This document shows positions 62,111 to 64,000 of a stretch of DNA of 64,000 nucleotides, piece by piece. The notes under the pieces were generated by a model. That model was not told the origin of the DNA, ran no database searches, and worked only from the letters and a program-made list of their open reading frames with translations. A program made the position numbers and the translations under genes. Origin of the DNA: Microbacterium memoriense (GTDB taxonomy: Bacteria; Actinomycetota; Actinomycetes; Actinomycetales; Microbacteriaceae); assembly GCF_025398275.1 (NCBI RefSeq), contig NZ_JAODOR010000004.1, positions 62,001-126,000 on the forward strand, written 5' to 3'. Numbering within the stretch: position 1 is the first letter of the stretch; each line of letters starts with the position of its first letter.

Positions 62111-64000
62111 ATGGCGCACGCCCTCCGTTCGGACCTCCGCAACGTCGCAATCGTCGCGCACGTCGACCACGGCAAGACCACGCTCGTCGACGCGATGCTC
62201 CGCCAGACCGGCTCTTTCGGCTCGCACGAGCACATGGAAGAGCGTGCGATGGACTCCAACGACCTCGAGCGTGAAAAGGGCATCACGATCCTCGCCAAGA
62301 ACACGGCGATCACCTACAAAGGCAAGCACGCCGACGGCAAAGAGATCACGATCAACGTGATCGACACTCCGGGCCACGCCGACTTCGGTGGCGAGGTCGA
62401 GCGCGGTCTGTCGATGGTCGACGGTGTGGTGTTGCTCGTCGATGCCTCGGAAGGCCCGTTGCCTCAGACCCGCTTCGTCCTGCGCAAGGCGCTCGAGTCG
62501 AAGCTCCCCGTCATCCTGCTGGTCAACAAGACAGACCGCCCCGACGCCCGCATCGCGGAGGTCGAGGAAGAAGCGCACGACCTGCTGTTGGGCCTGGCCT
62601 CCGACCTCGTCGACGATGTGCCCGATCTCGACGTCGACGCACTGCTCGACGTGCCCGTCGTCTATGCGTCCGGCCGCGCCGGTGCCGCCTCGGCCAACCG
62701 CCCCGAGGATGGCTCGCTGCCCGACAACGACGACCTCGAGCCGCTGTTCGACGCGATCCTCAAGCACGTTCCCGCTCCCGCGTACGACGACGAGGCGCCG
62801 TTGCAGGCGTGGGTCACGAACCTCGACTCGAGCCCGTTCCTCGGCCGCCTTGCGCTTCTGCGCGTCTTCAACGGCACCCTGAAGAAGGGCCAGACCGTCG
62901 CCTGGGTTCGCGCCGACGGCACAACCAGCAACGCGCGTATCACGGAGCTCCTGAAGACTCGCGCGCTCGACCGCTACCCCGCCGAATCGGCGGGCCCCGG
63001 CGACATCGTCGCCATCGCAGGCTTCGAGAACATCACGATCGGTGAGACGATCGCCGACCCCGAGGACGTCCGCCCGCTGCCGGCGATCACGGTCGACGAC
63101 CCCGCCATCTCGATGACGATCGGCACAAACACGTCGCCGCTGATGGGCAAGGTCAAGGGGCACAAGCTCACCGCGCGCATGGTCAAGGACCGTCTCGACA
63201 AGGAGCTCATCGGCAACGTCTCGCTCAAGGTCGTCGACATCGGACGTCCGGATGCGTGGGAAGTCCAGGGCCGTGGTGAGCTGGCCCTCGCCATCCTCGT
63301 CGAGAACATGCGTCGCGAAGGTTTCGAGCTCACGGTGGGTAAGCCCCAGGTGGTCACGAAGAAGGTCGACGGTAAGACGTACGAGCCGTTCGAACACCTG
63401 ACGATCGACACCCCCGAAGAGCACCTCGGCGCGATCACGCAGCTCCTGGCGAACCGCAAGGGCCGCATGGAGAACATGACCAACCACGGCACCGGCTGGG
63501 TGCGCATGGAGTTCATCGTCCCCTCGCGCGGTCTCATCGGTTTCCGGAGCGAGTTCCTCACGACGACTCGCGGTACCGGTATCGCGAACGCGATCTCGCA
63601 CGGCTACGAGCCCTGGGCCGGTCAGATCACCACGCGTCAGAACGGCTCGATCGTCGCTGACCGCATGGGTGTCGTCACCCCGTTCGCGATGATCGCGCTG
63701 CAGGAGCGCATGTCGTTCTTCGTGCAGCCCACGCAGGAGGTCTACGAGGGCATGGTCATCGGCGAGAACTCGCGCGCCGACGACATGGACGTCAACATCA
63801 CGAAGGAGAAGAAGCTCACCAACATGCGTGCGGCGAGCTCCGACACCTTCGAATCGATGACCCCTCCGCGCCTGCTGACCCTCGAGGAGAGCCTCGAGTT
63901 CGCCCGCGACGACGAGTGTGTCGAGGTGACCCCCGAGGTCGTCCGCATCCGCAAGGTGAACCTGGACGCGACCGAGCGTGGCCGTGCCGCATCGCGTCTG
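62111..64000 (+). CDS. typA: Translational GTPase TypA/BipA, 3' end outside window
   Basis: An elongation-factor-like GTPase that binds the ribosome under stress and helps ribosome assembly. G1 is [11 protein letters not shown]2 EREKGITI, G3 [11 protein letters not shown]4 NKTDRPD. EF-G-like domains 2, III and V follow, and the C-terminal [12 protein letters not shown] and [11 protein letters not shown] segments are typical. 630 codons are visible and family members are about 610-640 residues, so only a few codons are missing. The ATG at 62111 was chosen because similarity starts there; a purine-poor upstream gives no clear ribosome site. Confidence 0.94.
   Translation, partial: MAHALRSDLRNVAIVAHVDHGKTTLVDAMLRQTGSFGSHEHMEERAMDSNDLEREKGITILAKNTAITYKGKHADGKEITINVIDTPGHADFGGEVERGLSMVDGVVLLVDASEGPLPQTRFVLRKALESKLPVILLVNKTDRPDARIAEVEEEAHDLLLGLASDLVDDVPDLDVDALLDVPVVYASGRAGAASANRPEDGSLPDNDDLEPLFDAILKHVPAPAYDDEAPLQAWVTNLDSSPFLGRLALLRVFNGTLKKGQTVAWVRADGTTSNARITELLKTRALDRYPAESAGPGDIVAIAGFENITIGETIADPEDVRPLPAITVDDPAISMTIGTNTSPLMGKVKGHKLTARMVKDRLDKELIGNVSLKVVDIGRPDAWEVQGRGELALAILVENMRREGFELTVGKPQVVTKKVDGKTYEPFEHLTIDTPEEHLGAITQLLANRKGRMENMTNHGTGWVRMEFIVPSRGLIGFRSEFLTTTRGTGIANAISHGYEPWAGQITTRQNGSIVADRMGVVTPFAMIALQERMSFFVQPTQEVYEGMVIGENSRADDMDVNITKEKKLTNMRAASSDTFESMTPPRLLTLEESLEFARDDECVEVTPEVVRIRKVNLDATERGRAASRL

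Overview
The window is high-GC (about 68% by eye), densely coded actinobacterial chromosome. Gene content and protein families (DUF4245, DUF4307, DUF6264, MarP-like protease, ArsR-ArsC fusion, short GTG-initiated genes, few long leaders) fit Microbacteriaceae, most likely Microbacterium. No rRNA, tRNA, CRISPR array, transposase or phage gene was recognised. No gap between genes exceeds about 300 bases.

Region 1 (1-21.5 kb) is mostly housekeeping: an AI-2E family membrane protein, threonine ammonia-lyase, greA, DUF4307, trhA, a cis-prenyltransferase, a class V aminotransferase, phoH, a two-component system, fumC, carbonic anhydrase, DUF4245, xseBA, ispH, fbaA, glpX, rmuC, a DnaQ-type exonuclease and ychF. 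Much of this order matches the Mycobacterium tuberculosis Rv1080c-Rv1112 neighbourhood, so it looks like old actinobacterial synteny. The mca gene found there is missing here.

Region 2 (21.4-28.2 kb) is accessory. A TPR gene lies between the real ychF 3' end and a second, degenerate copy of that end. A Phd/RelE toxin-antitoxin pair follows. Next is an arsenic locus: an aquaporin and a possible small upstream ORF diverge from an ArsR-ArsC fusion, which is followed by ArsC, an orphan PstS-like lipoprotein, a CoA-disulfide-reductase-like flavoprotein and a third ArsC-like protein without its distal cysteines. No ArsB or Acr3 pump is present. The aquaporin may be the arsenite exit route. Three related inverted repeats look like ArsR operators.

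Region 3 (28.2-36.1 kb) holds an ABC-F protein, a stand-alone LysR-type HTH protein, an alpha/beta hydrolase lacking its nucleophile serine, a Cys-rich micro-protein, an MFS exporter, a DUF1345 protein and an ABC exporter. Region 4 (36.1-43.2 kb) is a de novo NAD operon, nrtR-nadA-nadB-nadC-cysteine desulfurase, with GTCA-N3-TGAC palindromes in its promoter, followed by a MarP-like membrane protease. Region 5 (43.2-47.8 kb) is a tandem glycine riboswitch followed by gcvT-gcvH-gcvP.

Region 6 (47.8-64 kb) has an AbiEi-domain gene bracketed by two 67-bp composite palindromes, a CPBP protease, two complete peptide-type ABC importers (each with a fused double ATPase) and the GTPase gene typA, cut by the window end. 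Two signals recur across the window: many genes start 6-8 nt after a TANNNT-type -10 box (probably leaderless), and the heptamer GGATGCC/GGCATCC is strongly over-represented.
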